Position numbers and translations under genes: made by a program. The notes beneath the pieces are model-generated. The model searched no databases and was not told where the DNA came from. It worked only from the letters and a program-made list of their open reading frames with translations. A DNA stretch of 64,000 nucleotides from a virus. Positions 51,296 through 58,321 of this stretch are shown one piece after another. The stretch's first letter is position 1; every line of letters begins with the position of its first letter. The DNA is taken from the IMG/VR virus record IMGVR_UViG_3300046003_007336, positions 1 to 64,000 of that record; one strand, given 5' to 3'.

Positions 51296-51639
51296 ACGAC
51301 GATTTCATCTACGACGCCGAACTGAAGAGGAACGTCTTTGTCGGCGATCTCGAAAAGTTGAAGGCGTCGTTCATCTGGGACAAGCCACCCGACGATCTTG
51401 ATATCGCCACCTATACGGTTGCTGGTCGAGGCTTTGTCTGGCACGAGCTAAAGCGTGCCGAACTCCATTTGCTTCGGGCCGCGTTCGCGGCTGACACCTT
51501 CGAGGACTTCGAACGCCACATGGCCTCCGCGCAGAAAACGCGGTGGGCGGCCCGCTATGCCCTACCGGTCGATGACTATTTCCACCCAGACGCTGAGGCG
51601 GCACGCCAAAAGACTATCTTGGAGAAGATGCGTCGGTAA
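51292..51639 (+). CDS. hypothetical protein
   Basis: 115 residues from ATG 51292 (ATGA). LKRAELHLLRAAFAADTFEDF is helical; no family recognised. Last gene of the run. Confidence 0.6.
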   Translation: MNDDFIYDAELKRNVFVGDLEKLKASFIWDKPPDDLDIATYTVAGRGFVWHELKRAELHLLRAAFAADTFEDFERHMASAQKTRWAARYALPVDDYFHPDAEAARQKTILEKMRR

Positions 51640-51643
51640 TTAC

Positions 51644-51671
51644 TTGACGTGTGTGTCCAGTAGTGTAAAGG
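51644..51671 (+). promoter_or_regulatory. promoter giving leaderless mRNA
   Basis: TTGACG-N16-TAAAGG-TTTTGGG-ATG (51679). Confidence 0.6.
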
Positions 51672-51678
51672 TTTTGGG

Positions 51679-52113
51679 ATGAAACTCGCGACCTATCAGT
51701 GCCAGTCCTGCAACAAGGATTTCGCCGCCCGCCCGGTTGACCGTGCGCGAGGCTGGGCGCGCTTCTGCTCCAAATCCTGCAAGGGTATTCGGCAGAAACA
51801 GAACGGCGGCACCCTCCCGAGGAAAGCCAAGCACGTGGCCGCGAACAAGACCCGTGCGGCGAACCGCAACGCGGGGATGACCGAGGTTCAAAAGCTTCGG
51901 GCACGCGCCGCAGGAGCCGCTCGCGCACAGGGCGTGGATATCAGGACGTGGTTGGAATACCGGCACACCTACGGGGGCAACCCGCAGTTTGATCGCCGGG
52001 GCAACTACGAGGGTTTCTCGGCTCGGTTCTCTGAGGAGGTCGAATACGACGAGTTCGAAGACCTCTACCGGGACATGAACATCGACAAGGTGGACGACGG
52101 CGGGCATCTGTGA
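51679..52113 (+). CDS. zinc-finger protein
   Basis: 144 residues. N-terminal CQSCNKDF and FCSKSCKG form a four-Cys zinc site of the MYM/TRASH-like pattern; then a basic helix (KAKHVAANKTRAANRNAG) and an acidic C-terminus. Likely nucleic-acid binding. Confidence 0.7.
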   Translation: MKLATYQCQSCNKDFAARPVDRARGWARFCSKSCKGIRQKQNGGTLPRKAKHVAANKTRAANRNAGMTEVQKLRARAAGAARAQGVDIRTWLEYRHTYGGNPQFDRRGNYEGFSARFSEEVEYDEFEDLYRDMNIDKVDDGGHL

Positions 52114-52328
52114 GCGACGTCGAGATCGACCTTATAGTTCGGTCATCCGACCTCAGCTACGGAGTCCTCTCGCGCGAGCGAGAGGAACTCATCCAACTGG
52201 TCCAGCACGTTTCTCCAGGATGGGCGTCCCATTTTGCGCTGCGATGGCCAACTGACCCCACCGAGCCCCGATGGACCGTACTCGGCCTCACCGCCCACGA
52301 GGGAAGCAAGGTCATGCTGCTATGGTAG
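52110..52328 (+). CDS. signature-tail family protein
   Basis: 72 residues from GTG 52110 (GTGA). Ends WTVLGLTAHEGSKVMLLW. Confidence 0.65.
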   Translation: MSDVEIDLIVRSSDLSYGVLSREREELIQLVQHVSPGWASHFALRWPTDPTEPRWTVLGLTAHEGSKVMLLW

Positions 52329-52672
52329 AGGGAACGTGGTTCTGGTCCCACGGCTTCAAAGCCCTTGAGCCCGATCAGGCACCGCGCCCGTTTCGCTATA
52401 CGCTGAGTCAGCTTGAGGCGATGTCATGGGAAGACCAGATCAAGTCATTCCTGTCGAGATGGAACGTCACCGCAGAGGGCGAGGAAAAACCCATCGAGCG
52501 AATGGCGTTCATCCTCGAACACGGTATCAAGTTCCATAGCCATGTGGAACACCTGTCACGCGAAATGGCGACTTTCTACTATGTGAGCGTCCTCCTGCCC
52601 CCACGCCGCGCCGTTGAGTTCACACTCCGGTGGGATTTCTGGATGGAAGACGAATCGCCGGTCCCCAGCTAG
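52322..52672 (+). CDS. signature-tail family protein
   Basis: 116 residues from ATG 52322, overlapping the previous gene by seven bases. FYYVSVLLPPRRAVEFTLRWDFW is the signature, then a short acidic tail. Confidence 0.6.
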   Translation: MVEGTWFWSHGFKALEPDQAPRPFRYTLSQLEAMSWEDQIKSFLSRWNVTAEGEEKPIERMAFILEHGIKFHSHVEHLSREMATFYYVSVLLPPRRAVEFTLRWDFWMEDESPVPS

Positions 52673-52690
52673 GCATAAATCGACGTTGTT

Positions 52691-52700
52691 GAATAAATAT
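52691..52700 (+). promoter_or_regulatory. late-type box
   Basis: GAATAAATAT, 29 bases before ATG 52730 with GCAGGAG between; a second GCATAAAT is at 52673. Confidence 0.5.
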
Positions 52701-52729
52701 GGGTCAACCCCTCTTGCAGGAGACCCCAC

Positions 52730-53137
52730 ATGGTCGATATTACTGATTTCAACGCTGATTGCGCCCGCTCGTCACTTGACGACGTGCTCAAGCACCTTCC
52801 CGGCATCGTCGCCGACGTCTACAACGATTCCGTCGTCACTGTCGCCGGAACCGCCTATACCCTCGACCCCCTGACTTCGGGCAAGGTCATTGAGTTCACC
52901 GCTGGCACCGCCGTAACGGTCACCCTGCCGAACTCGCTGCCGGTCGGCTTCCAAGTCACCGTTCGCCAAGCTGGCGCCGGTCAGGTCGGTTTCGCGGTCG
53001 CTTCTGGCGCAGTTCTCCGCAACCGCGCTTCGCAGACCAAGCTCAACGCCATCTGGGCTGTCGGCGCCCTGGCCGTTCGTGCCAACTCCAACGGAGCCAC
53101 CGCAGAATACGTTCTGAGCGGCGACACCGGAGCCTAA
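52730..53137 (+). CDS. virion decoration-like protein
   Basis: 135 residues. After a helical N-terminus, an all-beta domain: YTLDPLTSGKVIEFTAGTAVTVTLP, GFQVTVRQAGAGQVGFAVASGA, typical of capsid-decoration or fibre appendage modules. Single-gene late unit with its own terminator hairpin. Confidence 0.6.
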   Translation: MVDITDFNADCARSSLDDVLKHLPGIVADVYNDSVVTVAGTAYTLDPLTSGKVIEFTAGTAVTVTLPNSLPVGFQVTVRQAGAGQVGFAVASGAVLRNRASQTKLNAIWAVGALAVRANSNGATAEYVLSGDTGA

Positions 53138-53143
53138 TACCAA

Positions 53144-53166
53144 GAGGGGCACTTCGGTGCCCCTCG
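53144..53166 (+). terminator. UUCG-capped hairpin
   Basis: GAGGGGCAC-TTCG-GTGCCCCTC, perfect 9-bp stem after the decoration-like gene; no T-run. Confidence 0.6.
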
Positions 53167-53170
53167 CCCC

Positions 53171-53200
53171 TTGCACCAATATGGTGTTTCGCCGTAGATC
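53171..53200 (+). promoter_or_regulatory. promoter near start codon
   Basis: TTGCAC-N18-TAGATC-GACT-ATG (53205). Confidence 0.35.
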
Positions 53201-53204
53201 GACT

Positions 53205-53399
53205 ATGGCCAGAATCGATCTTCCGATCAAAACACAAGACCTAAAACAACTCCCCATCGAGTTGGATTTTCTGTGCGATCTCATGCGCTCCTACGAAATC
53301 AGCTATCAGATAGTGTGGCCGCCAAACAAAAACTGGTGGTTCTGGTCTATCAGTGGCCTCGACGATAGCGACGCGACCAAACTGACGCTGCTGTGGTGA
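53205..53399 (+). CDS. signature-tail family protein (short)
   Basis: 64 residues from ATG 53205. Ends WWFWSISGLDDSDATKLTLLW. Start chosen from promoter placement. Confidence 0.6.
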   Translation: MARIDLPIKTQDLKQLPIELDFLCDLMRSYEISYQIVWPPNKNWWFWSISGLDDSDATKLTLLW

Positions 53400-53475
53400 C
53401 CGGCCGGAAATAAATCTCACCACCCGCATTTTTCTTATTGACGCCAAATCGTCCTCGAAGTATAAATAGGACGTT

Positions 53476-53583
53476 ATGTTGATCCTGTTCACCCTCGCTG
53501 CTCTGACCGCAGCCGCTGCCATCGCAGCGGGACAGGCCCCCGTGCGCTTCGCACCAGCCCCGGCTAGCCGACCGCGACCCTAA
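53476..53583 (+). CDS. 35-residue hydrophobic peptide
   Basis: MLILFTLAALTAAAAIAAGQ, then APVRFAPAPASRPRP: signal- or membrane-like segment with Pro/Arg tail. A box TATAAATAGG stands six bases before the ATG and contains AGGA. Could be a real micro-protein under late control. Confidence 0.4.
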   Translation: MLILFTLAALTAAAAIAAGQAPVRFAPAPASRPRP

Positions 53584-53666
53584 AGGGTAGCGGTATATAA
53601 GCAGCCAGGATGGTGATCGGCGCGATGCCGATACGTCCAGCAAAACAATCTAGGAAACGTGGCCTT

Positions 53667-53742
<76 letters not shown>

Positions 53743-53767
53743 CGTCCTAGTATTCACGATGTGTCAT

Positions 53768-53844
53768 CGGGGTATAGCTCAGTCTGGTAGAGCACTCGCT
53801 TTGGGAGCGAGGGGTCAAGAGTTCGAATCCCTTTACCCCGACCA
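53768..53844 (+). tRNA. tRNA-Pro(TGG)
   Basis: CGGGGTA/TACCCCG with C1-G72 and A73 (bacterial Pro identity), anticodon loop TTTGGGA, T loop TTCGAAT, CCA encoded. Confidence 0.95.
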
Positions 53845-53874
53845 CACGTGAATCCTTCAAGGTATCTGCTCAGT

Positions 53875-53948
53875 CGGGGTGTAGCGCAGTCTGGTAGCGC
53901 ACTGGTCTCGGAGTCCAGGGGTCGTAGGTTCGAGTCCTACCGTCCCGA
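53875..53948 (+). tRNA. tRNA-Pro(CGG)
   Basis: CGGGGTG/CGTCCCG, C1-G72, A73, anticodon loop CTCGGAG, T loop TTCGAGT; CCA not encoded. A T-T mismatch lies at 31/39. Confidence 0.85.
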
Positions 53949-53969
53949 CTGAACAGATAGTTTGATCAT

Positions 53970-54026
53970 CGGGGGAGGCCGTGAGAGGCCAGTGCACTGA
54001 GGTGAAAATCCTCCACCCCCCGTCCA
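53970..54026 (+). ncRNA. tRNA-like element A (57 bases, no anticodon arm)
   Basis: CGGGGG/CCCCCG perfect stem followed by TCCA; inner hairpins GGCC-GTGAGA-GGCC and GAGG-TGAAAAT-CCTC (T-arm-like, 7-base loop) with AGTGCACT between. It sits in the tRNA array at normal spacing. Not a functional decoding tRNA as drawn. Confidence 0.4.
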
Positions 54027-54035
54027 AACCATCTT

Positions 54036-54111
54036 GGGGTCTTAGCTCATCTGGTAGAGCGCAACACTGGCAGTGTTGAGGTGGCGGGTTCGAGTCCCGC
54101 AGATTCCACCA
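54036..54111 (+). tRNA. tRNA-Ala(GGC)
   Basis: GGGGTCT/AGATTCC with G3-U70, anticodon loop CTGGCAG, T loop TTCGAGT, A73, CCA encoded. Confidence 0.95.
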
Positions 54112-54116
54112 TTCAT

Positions 54117-54215
54117 GGGCGTGTCGGCGACAACGGGGGCTACCCCGCTAGGCCACCTGCGGTCGGCCCGAAAGGGGGCTTCAGGGAGAGGTGCAAGGCC
54201 TCTCGCGTTCCACCA
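54117..54215 (+). ncRNA. tRNA-like element B (about 99 bases)
   Basis: GGGCGTG can pair with CGCG(T)TCC with one bulged T, giving G1-C72, G2-C71, G3-U70, A73 and encoded CCA. Inside: CGGGG-GCTA-CCCCG, a GGCC/GGCC hairpin with loop TGC, and a T-arm-like GAGAGG-TGCAAGG-CCTCTC. No T-loop consensus. Confidence 0.35.
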
Positions 54216-54248
54216 ACCCCGGCGCAATCCCGCGCCACGAGAACCGAT

Positions 54249-54419
54249 ATGGACAAGAAGACGGAGAAGAAAAAGAAGAAACTGCTAGATCGCATCGCCG
54301 AACTGGAAACCGAACTCCGGCAGTCGCTGGGGAAGAAGGATAGTCGCACCGTCGAGATCGACGTGCCGTCCCAGATGCGGAAGATCGCCGATTTGCAGGC
54401 ACAAGTATCGCGGATGTAA
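54249..54419 (+). CDS. 56-residue coiled-coil protein within tRNA array
   Basis: MDKKTEKKKKKLLDRIAELE and SQMRKIADLQAQVSRM: Lys-rich, coiled-coil, SlyX-like in form. Start ATG 54249; no good Shine-Dalgarno. It ends seven bases before tRNA-Ala(CGC). Confidence 0.55.
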   Translation: MDKKTEKKKKKLLDRIAELETELRQSLGKKDSRTVEIDVPSQMRKIADLQAQVSRM

Positions 54420-54425
54420 ATCCAC

Positions 54426-54500
54426 GGGGATATAGCTTAACGGGTAAAGCGCGCCCCTCGCACGGGCAAGTCTGCGGTTCGATTCCGCATATCTCCACCA
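54426..54500 (+). tRNA. tRNA-Ala(CGC)
   Basis: GGGGATA/TATCTCC with G3-U70, D arm GCTT..AAGC, anticodon loop CTCGCAC on a 4-bp GCCC/GGGC stem, T loop TTCGATT, A73, CCA encoded. Confidence 0.9.
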
Positions 54501-54505
54501 ACAAC

Positions 54506-54577
54506 GGGCGGCACAGCCAGTGCAATGGGAATAAGCTTTCCCAGAAGAGTGGGAGTGGCTCTCCCCTCCGTCCACCA
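54506..54577 (+). ncRNA. tRNA-like element C (72 bases)
   Basis: GGGCGG pairs with CCGTCC giving G1-C72, G2-C71, G3-U70, then A73 and encoded CCA. A hairpin TGGGAA-TAAGCT-TTCCCA stands at the anticodon-arm position (6-base loop), and GGGAG-TGGCT-CTCCC replaces the T arm. tRNA size with Ala-type acceptor, but no T-loop consensus. Confidence 0.4.
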
Positions 54578-54582
54578 AACAG

Positions 54583-54661
54583 GGGCCAGAGAACCACAGG
54601 CGTGGTTCGACGGTGAAGGGGGTCGCTCCTCCATGGGGTTCGATGCCCCACTGGTCCACCA
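54583..54661 (+). ncRNA. tRNA-like element D (79 bases)
   Basis: GGGCCAG/CTGGTCC with G3-U70 and A73-CCA, and a fully canonical T arm TGGGG-TTCGATG-CCCCA. The D arm is replaced by AACCAC-AGGC-GTGGTT and the anticodon arm is a 4-bp CGAC/GTCG stem with a 10-base loop. Overlaps the 5' extension of the AlaRS-like frame. Confidence 0.5.
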
Positions 54662-54690
54662 TTTCAACACCAACATCCTGGGAGGATGCT

Positions 54691-55544
54691 ATGACACTGC
54701 GGGACGCCTAACAGAGACCTACCGGACTTTCTGCCTCGAACGCGGCATTGAGTTTCATGAGGTCAAGAGTGTGAGACCACACGACAACACGACCTTGTTC
54801 TGCCCTGCGGGGATGCAGCAGTTCAAGGAAGACTACCGGGGACATCGTCGCGGGACCGTATCCAATATTCAGTCCTGCATCCGGCTCAATGATCTGGATG
54901 AAATCGGCGACCAAACCCACCACCTAACCTTCGACATGATCGGGCTGTTTTCGTTCCGTGACATGAGCGTTCTGGAGACCATCGATTTCTGGTTCGAATT
55001 CCTCTCCAAGATTGGCATCAAGCCCGACGTGGTCACCATCCACCCGGACAAGATGCTGGACTGGCGAGAACTCTATCGGGGCCGCGACGTAGAAATACGG
55101 CCGGACCCGGAGTGCACGTGGTCGGACGGCGGCATGGGTGGATACTGCACGGAGTTCTACGTCAGAGGCGTGGAGATCGGCAACATCGTGAATACCAACG
55201 GAGATTCAATCGACGTCGGTTTCGGGATGGAACGCCTTCTCTGGGTTCTCGGCGAAGAAACGCCACCGCGTGGGGACATCCTGGTCCGCACCATCGACCG
55301 CATCGTTGAGTCGGGATACCGGCCCAGCGGCAAGCAGCAGGGTCATGTGCTCCGGCGCCTGATCGGGTTGCTGACAGACGAGGGCAGCCATCCCAACCAC
55401 CCCGAGGTCGTCAGCGAGACGTCCAGACGGGTGAAGCTCTCGGAACGCTTCGACCGCCTTTGGCCGAAGCATCAAGACAAGTCGCCAGAGTGGTGGCTGG
55501 ACACCCACGGTATCGTGGTGTCTGAAATGGTCCTCAGGGTGTAG
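54691..55544 (+). CDS. alanyl-tRNA synthetase catalytic core, apparent -1 frameshift at start
   Basis: About 284 residues if translation starts at ATG 54691 (GGGAGG upstream; reads MTLRDA then TAA) and shifts -1 into the long frame at CTA 54708; the long frame has no good start after tRNA-like element D. The frame shows AlaRS class-II landmarks: NTTLFCPAGMQQFK, SNIQSCIRLNDLDEIGDQTHHLTFDMIGLFSF, CTWSDGGMGGYCTEFYV, SIDVGFGMERLLWVLG and VLRRLIGLL. Bacterial AlaRS is about 870 residues; editing and C-Ala domains are missing. The stop lies inside tRNA-Pro(GGG). Confidence 0.8.
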
Positions 55545-55609
55545 CTCAGTGGCAGAGCGCACGGTCGGGAATCGTGAGGCCGGGATTTCAAAATTCCCCA
55601 CCCTGACCA
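55535..55609 (+). tRNA. tRNA-Pro(GGG)-like
   Basis: CAGGGTG/CACCCTG with C1-G72 and A73 (Pro identity), D arm GCTC..GAGC, anticodon stem CACGG/TCGTG, loop TCGGGAA (C at 33 instead of U), T loop TTCAAAA with one T-T mismatch in the stem; CCA encoded. Its 5' ten bases overlap the AlaRS-like stop. Confidence 0.75.
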
Positions 55610-55654
55610 TTTCATCTGAACCTCAGCACATGAGGTCCGAAGATAAATAGATGC

Positions 55655-56083
55655 ATGAAGTCATGCACCAAATGTAAACACATACTCACAGACGATCAGT
55701 TCTCAGCGAAAAATTTGACTAAAAACGCTGCGTGGTGTCGCCCCTGCATCAAGGCATATGATCAGGCCAGATGGTCTGCCGGTTCTCGACGAGAAACCAA
55801 AATCGAACAGACAAAAATTTGTCGCCGAAGAAACCGTCAGCATGTTTGGGACTACCTGACTAGGAATCCATGTCCTTGCGGCGAGACAGACCCCATCGTT
55901 CTAGAATTTGACCACCGCGATGGAATGGAAACAAAACGAGGCAATATATGCGAGATGGCCTCACGGGGCCTGTCGATAGAAACTATCGATGCGGAGATCG
56001 CCAAATGCGACGTGCTATGTGCGAACTGCCATAGACGAAAAACGGCAAAGCAGTTCGGCTGGCACGCCGATCTTATTACTTGA
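55655..56083 (+). CDS. HNH endonuclease, small
   Basis: 142 residues. Zinc pairs CTKCKH, CRPC, then CPCGETDPIVLEFDHRDG and DVLCANCHRRKT: the HNH core with CxxC knuckles. AT-richer codons than its neighbours and a box GATAAATAG four bases before the ATG. Probably a free-standing homing nuclease next to the tRNA island. Confidence 0.85.
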   Translation: MKSCTKCKHILTDDQFSAKNLTKNAAWCRPCIKAYDQARWSAGSRRETKIEQTKICRRRNRQHVWDYLTRNPCPCGETDPIVLEFDHRDGMETKRGNICEMASRGLSIETIDAEIAKCDVLCANCHRRKTAKQFGWHADLIT

Positions 56084-56107
56084 CAAGTATCCCACGGCTG
56101 CTATGTT
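56080..56107 (+). promoter_or_regulatory. promoter TTGACA-N16-TATGTT
   Basis: Upstream of the 56137-57338 operon; the leader contains GAGGA. Confidence 0.65.
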
Positions 56108-56136
56108 GGTCCCTACACAGACCCGAGGAACGCCCC

Positions 56137-56454
56137 GTGGACGCCATCGATTTCCAAGACGCCAAGCTGCGCATGATGCCGACCGGCCAGGAGCGGGAAC
56201 TCGCCCTGATGCTGTGGCGCGCGCAAGCCGAGGTCAAGCGTGCCGAGGAGGCCATGGAAGCCTACTACGCCCCGCTCGTTCATGCCTGCTCGACCCCGGA
56301 AGAGTTGCAGAAGATCATGCCCCGGATGCCCGACGCGGTGTTCAAGGTCTTCGTCTGCGACTATCTCAAATACGGTCGCGACTGGTCGAAGACCCACGAG
56401 GCCAGCGAAGCCGCTCGCATCGCCGCCAACGAAGCCAGGAAGGCCGCCCAATGA
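56137..56454 (+). CDS. helical hypothetical protein
   Basis: 105 residues from GTG 56137 with GAGGAA upstream. Almost entirely helical (ELALMLWRAQAEVKRAEEAM, ARIAANEARKAAQ). First of five coupled small genes. Not recognised. Confidence 0.65.
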   Translation: MDAIDFQDAKLRMMPTGQERELALMLWRAQAEVKRAEEAMEAYYAPLVHACSTPEELQKIMPRMPDAVFKVFVCDYLKYGRDWSKTHEASEAARIAANEARKAAQ

Positions 56455-56621
56455 CCGAAGCCGAACTCCTCAAGATCGAGGACAACGAGGAATTCCTCAA
56501 GGCCCTCGCAGCCACCCTGTCGCCTGCTCTGCGGGAGCGCGTCGTGGATTGCGCCGATTCGCTTGGCAGCTACGCCGCTGACGACTATGACCGCCAACAA
56601 GGAGACGGAACGTGCCGTTGA
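56451..56621 (+). CDS. small acidic helical protein
   Basis: 56 residues, ATGA overlap. EAELLKIEDNEEFLKALAAT. Not recognised. Confidence 0.55.
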   Translation: MTEAELLKIEDNEEFLKALAATLSPALRERVVDCADSLGSYAADDYDRQQGDGTCR

Positions 56622-56869
56622 GACCTGAACTCCAGCCCGCCTTCAATGCCGCACAGGACGAGCGGGACAAATGGCTCAAGGCCGCGCTGAAGCACAAGCG
56701 GCCCAGCGGCGCCCATTCCGACCACGCTGCTCGCGATCTCGAACGCGCCAAGATCGCGCAGAACATCATGAATCGCATCGAGGCCATTCAGCCCATGTCC
56801 GAAGCAGAATCCGCGTATACGGGTCCTGATGCGAAAGCATGGGAACGGTTAGAGGGAGCGACCGGGTGA
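56612..56869 (+). CDS. small helical protein
   Basis: 85 residues from GTG 56612, overlapping the previous gene by ten bases. AAQDERDKWLKAALKHKRPSG. Not recognised. Confidence 0.55.
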   Translation: MPLRPELQPAFNAAQDERDKWLKAALKHKRPSGAHSDHAARDLERAKIAQNIMNRIEAIQPMSEAESAYTGPDAKAWERLEGATG

Positions 56870-57138
56870 TGATCGACCCCAAGGACCCCTGGCTCAAGAT
56901 GGCCGAAGAGTGCCGCAAGATCGGCCCCCGGCCCGCGAACCCCGCTCTGGGCTTCGTCGCCAACCTGATCATTCAGGACCCCGAGATCGTCTCCCGCACC
57001 CACGACGAGGGCTTTGACGCCCGCGTGGCCGGGAAGACGCTGGACGAAAACCCCTACCACCTCGACGGCACCTACGGGTTCTGGCGCACTGGCTGGTTCG
57101 CCGCCGACAGCGAACTCGACCAAGGAGACGAAGCATGA
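56869..57138 (+). CDS. small hypothetical protein
   Basis: 89 residues from ATG 56869 (TGATG; GTG 56866 is also possible). LDENPYHLDGTYGFWRTGWFAAD is a motif seen in small phage proteins of unknown function. Confidence 0.6.
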   Translation: MIDPKDPWLKMAEECRKIGPRPANPALGFVANLIIQDPEIVSRTHDEGFDARVAGKTLDENPYHLDGTYGFWRTGWFAADSELDQGDEA

Positions 57139-57338
57139 GGAGCCTCATCAACAACGTGACCGGCTGGGTCGCGGCACTGCTTGCGATCTTTGGCGTCCTT
57201 GCCATCGCCGATGGTGGCCAGCCGTGGTTTTTTTTCTCCTGCATGGGTGGAGCCGTACTGGCCCTGGTGGTCGGCGTCGGCTCCCGCATCGTGTTCGACC
57301 GCTTCGGCGCCCCCGACATCATCGCGGACGACGATTGA
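57135..57338 (+). CDS. small two-TM membrane protein
   Basis: 67 residues, ATGA overlap. Hydrophobic segments VAALLAIFGVLAIA and MGGAVLALVVGVGSRIVF. Contains a run of eight T. Function unknown. Confidence 0.6.
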   Translation: MRSLINNVTGWVAALLAIFGVLAIADGGQPWFFFSCMGGAVLALVVGVGSRIVFDRFGAPDIIADDD

Positions 57339-57340
57339 TT

Positions 57341-57370
57341 TTCGACTTCCATGAAGGCATTTGCCATAAT
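57341..57370 (+). promoter_or_regulatory. promoter giving leaderless mRNA
   Basis: TTCGAC-N18-CATAAT-GTCTC-ATG (57376). Confidence 0.5.
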
Positions 57371-57375
57371 GTCTC

Positions 57376-57813
57376 ATGGACCTAGAAATCAAAGTAGACG
57401 AGCACGGACAGCGATGGTTGGTTGATGTCCAGGTTCCCTGCGAGCCTAACGATCACCTTCAGTTTTACGGCCACTACGAGTGCCTCGTCCGTCTCGAAGG
57501 CGACGAAGACCCGTTCAGTGGCGAAGGCCGCTGGGAACATTTTGCGCCCCGCCCGTTCTTCTACCTTCAGCGCGTGACCGGCGTCGCCACCGTGAACCAG
57601 AAACGCCGGGCGTTCTTGATGCGGTTCGACTACGAGCGCATCGGCGACCTCATCGACGTGGCTGCCGGTCTGGCCCGCGAATCCTGGAGCATCGTCTCCG
57701 ACTACAGCGAAATCCATTTCTGCTTCGAGAGTGAGCGGGACTGCATGGAATTTTCGCTGTCGTGCCCGGAGACCATCCGCCACGCCGAAAGCATAATAAT
57801 GTTGAATGATTGA
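57376..57813 (+). CDS. signature-tail family protein
   Basis: 145 residues. Contains EIHFCFESERDCMEFSLSCP, the signature strand-helix, followed by a 20-residue tail. Beta-rich N-terminal half. Confidence 0.65.
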   Translation: MDLEIKVDEHGQRWLVDVQVPCEPNDHLQFYGHYECLVRLEGDEDPFSGEGRWEHFAPRPFFYLQRVTGVATVNQKRRAFLMRFDYERIGDLIDVAAGLARESWSIVSDYSEIHFCFESERDCMEFSLSCPETIRHAESIIMLND

Positions 57814-57829
57814 CGATCTGTGATAGTAG
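57802..57829 (+). promoter_or_regulatory. promoter near start codon
   Basis: TTGAAT-N16-TAGTAG-AACCC-ATG (57835). Confidence 0.4.
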
Positions 57830-57834
57830 AACCC

Positions 57835-58320
57835 ATGGTTCACCTGATCAGACGTCGCCCGGAAGTCGCTCCTGTTTCGCGCCTCAACGCCGCGATGGAC
57901 GCAGAGACTGTCTACTTCACGTTCAAATATGACATCTCGGTCGGTGATCGGGCTCTGATCGCCGAAACTCTCGCCGACAAACACTTCGGCTATTCGCTGG
58001 CCGCGTTCCGCATCGAGTGTGTGGATATCGACGACAGTGAGTTCAACGCCGCCATTCGAGTTGATGGCCGCCTTGCTCGCCTGAGCCTCACGCCGCAAGA
58101 ACACATCGTGGTCCTGCTCGCCTATCCGAAACAAGCATCAAACTGGGCGAACGTCCAAGACTCTCTCTTCACCGACACGACTGACGCCATCGACTGGATT
58201 GCTCAGAACACGAAGGGGCTCTGGTCGATGATGCCCGCTATCCTACCTGATCGTCTTGCTCCGGCGTTCTCGTTCACGGATGAGCGAGAGGCCCTGACCT
58301 TCCAGATGACCTTCGGCTAG
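57835..58320 (+). CDS. signature-tail family protein
   Basis: 161 residues from ATG 57835; the GTG at 57820 lies in the promoter. Ends APAFSFTDEREALTFQMTFG. Convergent with the HerA-like gene. Confidence 0.65.
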   Translation: MVHLIRRRPEVAPVSRLNAAMDAETVYFTFKYDISVGDRALIAETLADKHFGYSLAAFRIECVDIDDSEFNAAIRVDGRLARLSLTPQEHIVVLLAYPKQASNWANVQDSLFTDTTDAIDWIAQNTKGLWSMMPAILPDRLAPAFSFTDEREALTFQMTFG

Positions 58321-58321
58321 A

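Noticed and set aside
54117-54215. Element B as a tmRNA
   Set aside because: Ala-type acceptor and T-arm-like hairpin fit, but at 99 bases there is no room for a tag ORF or pseudoknots.
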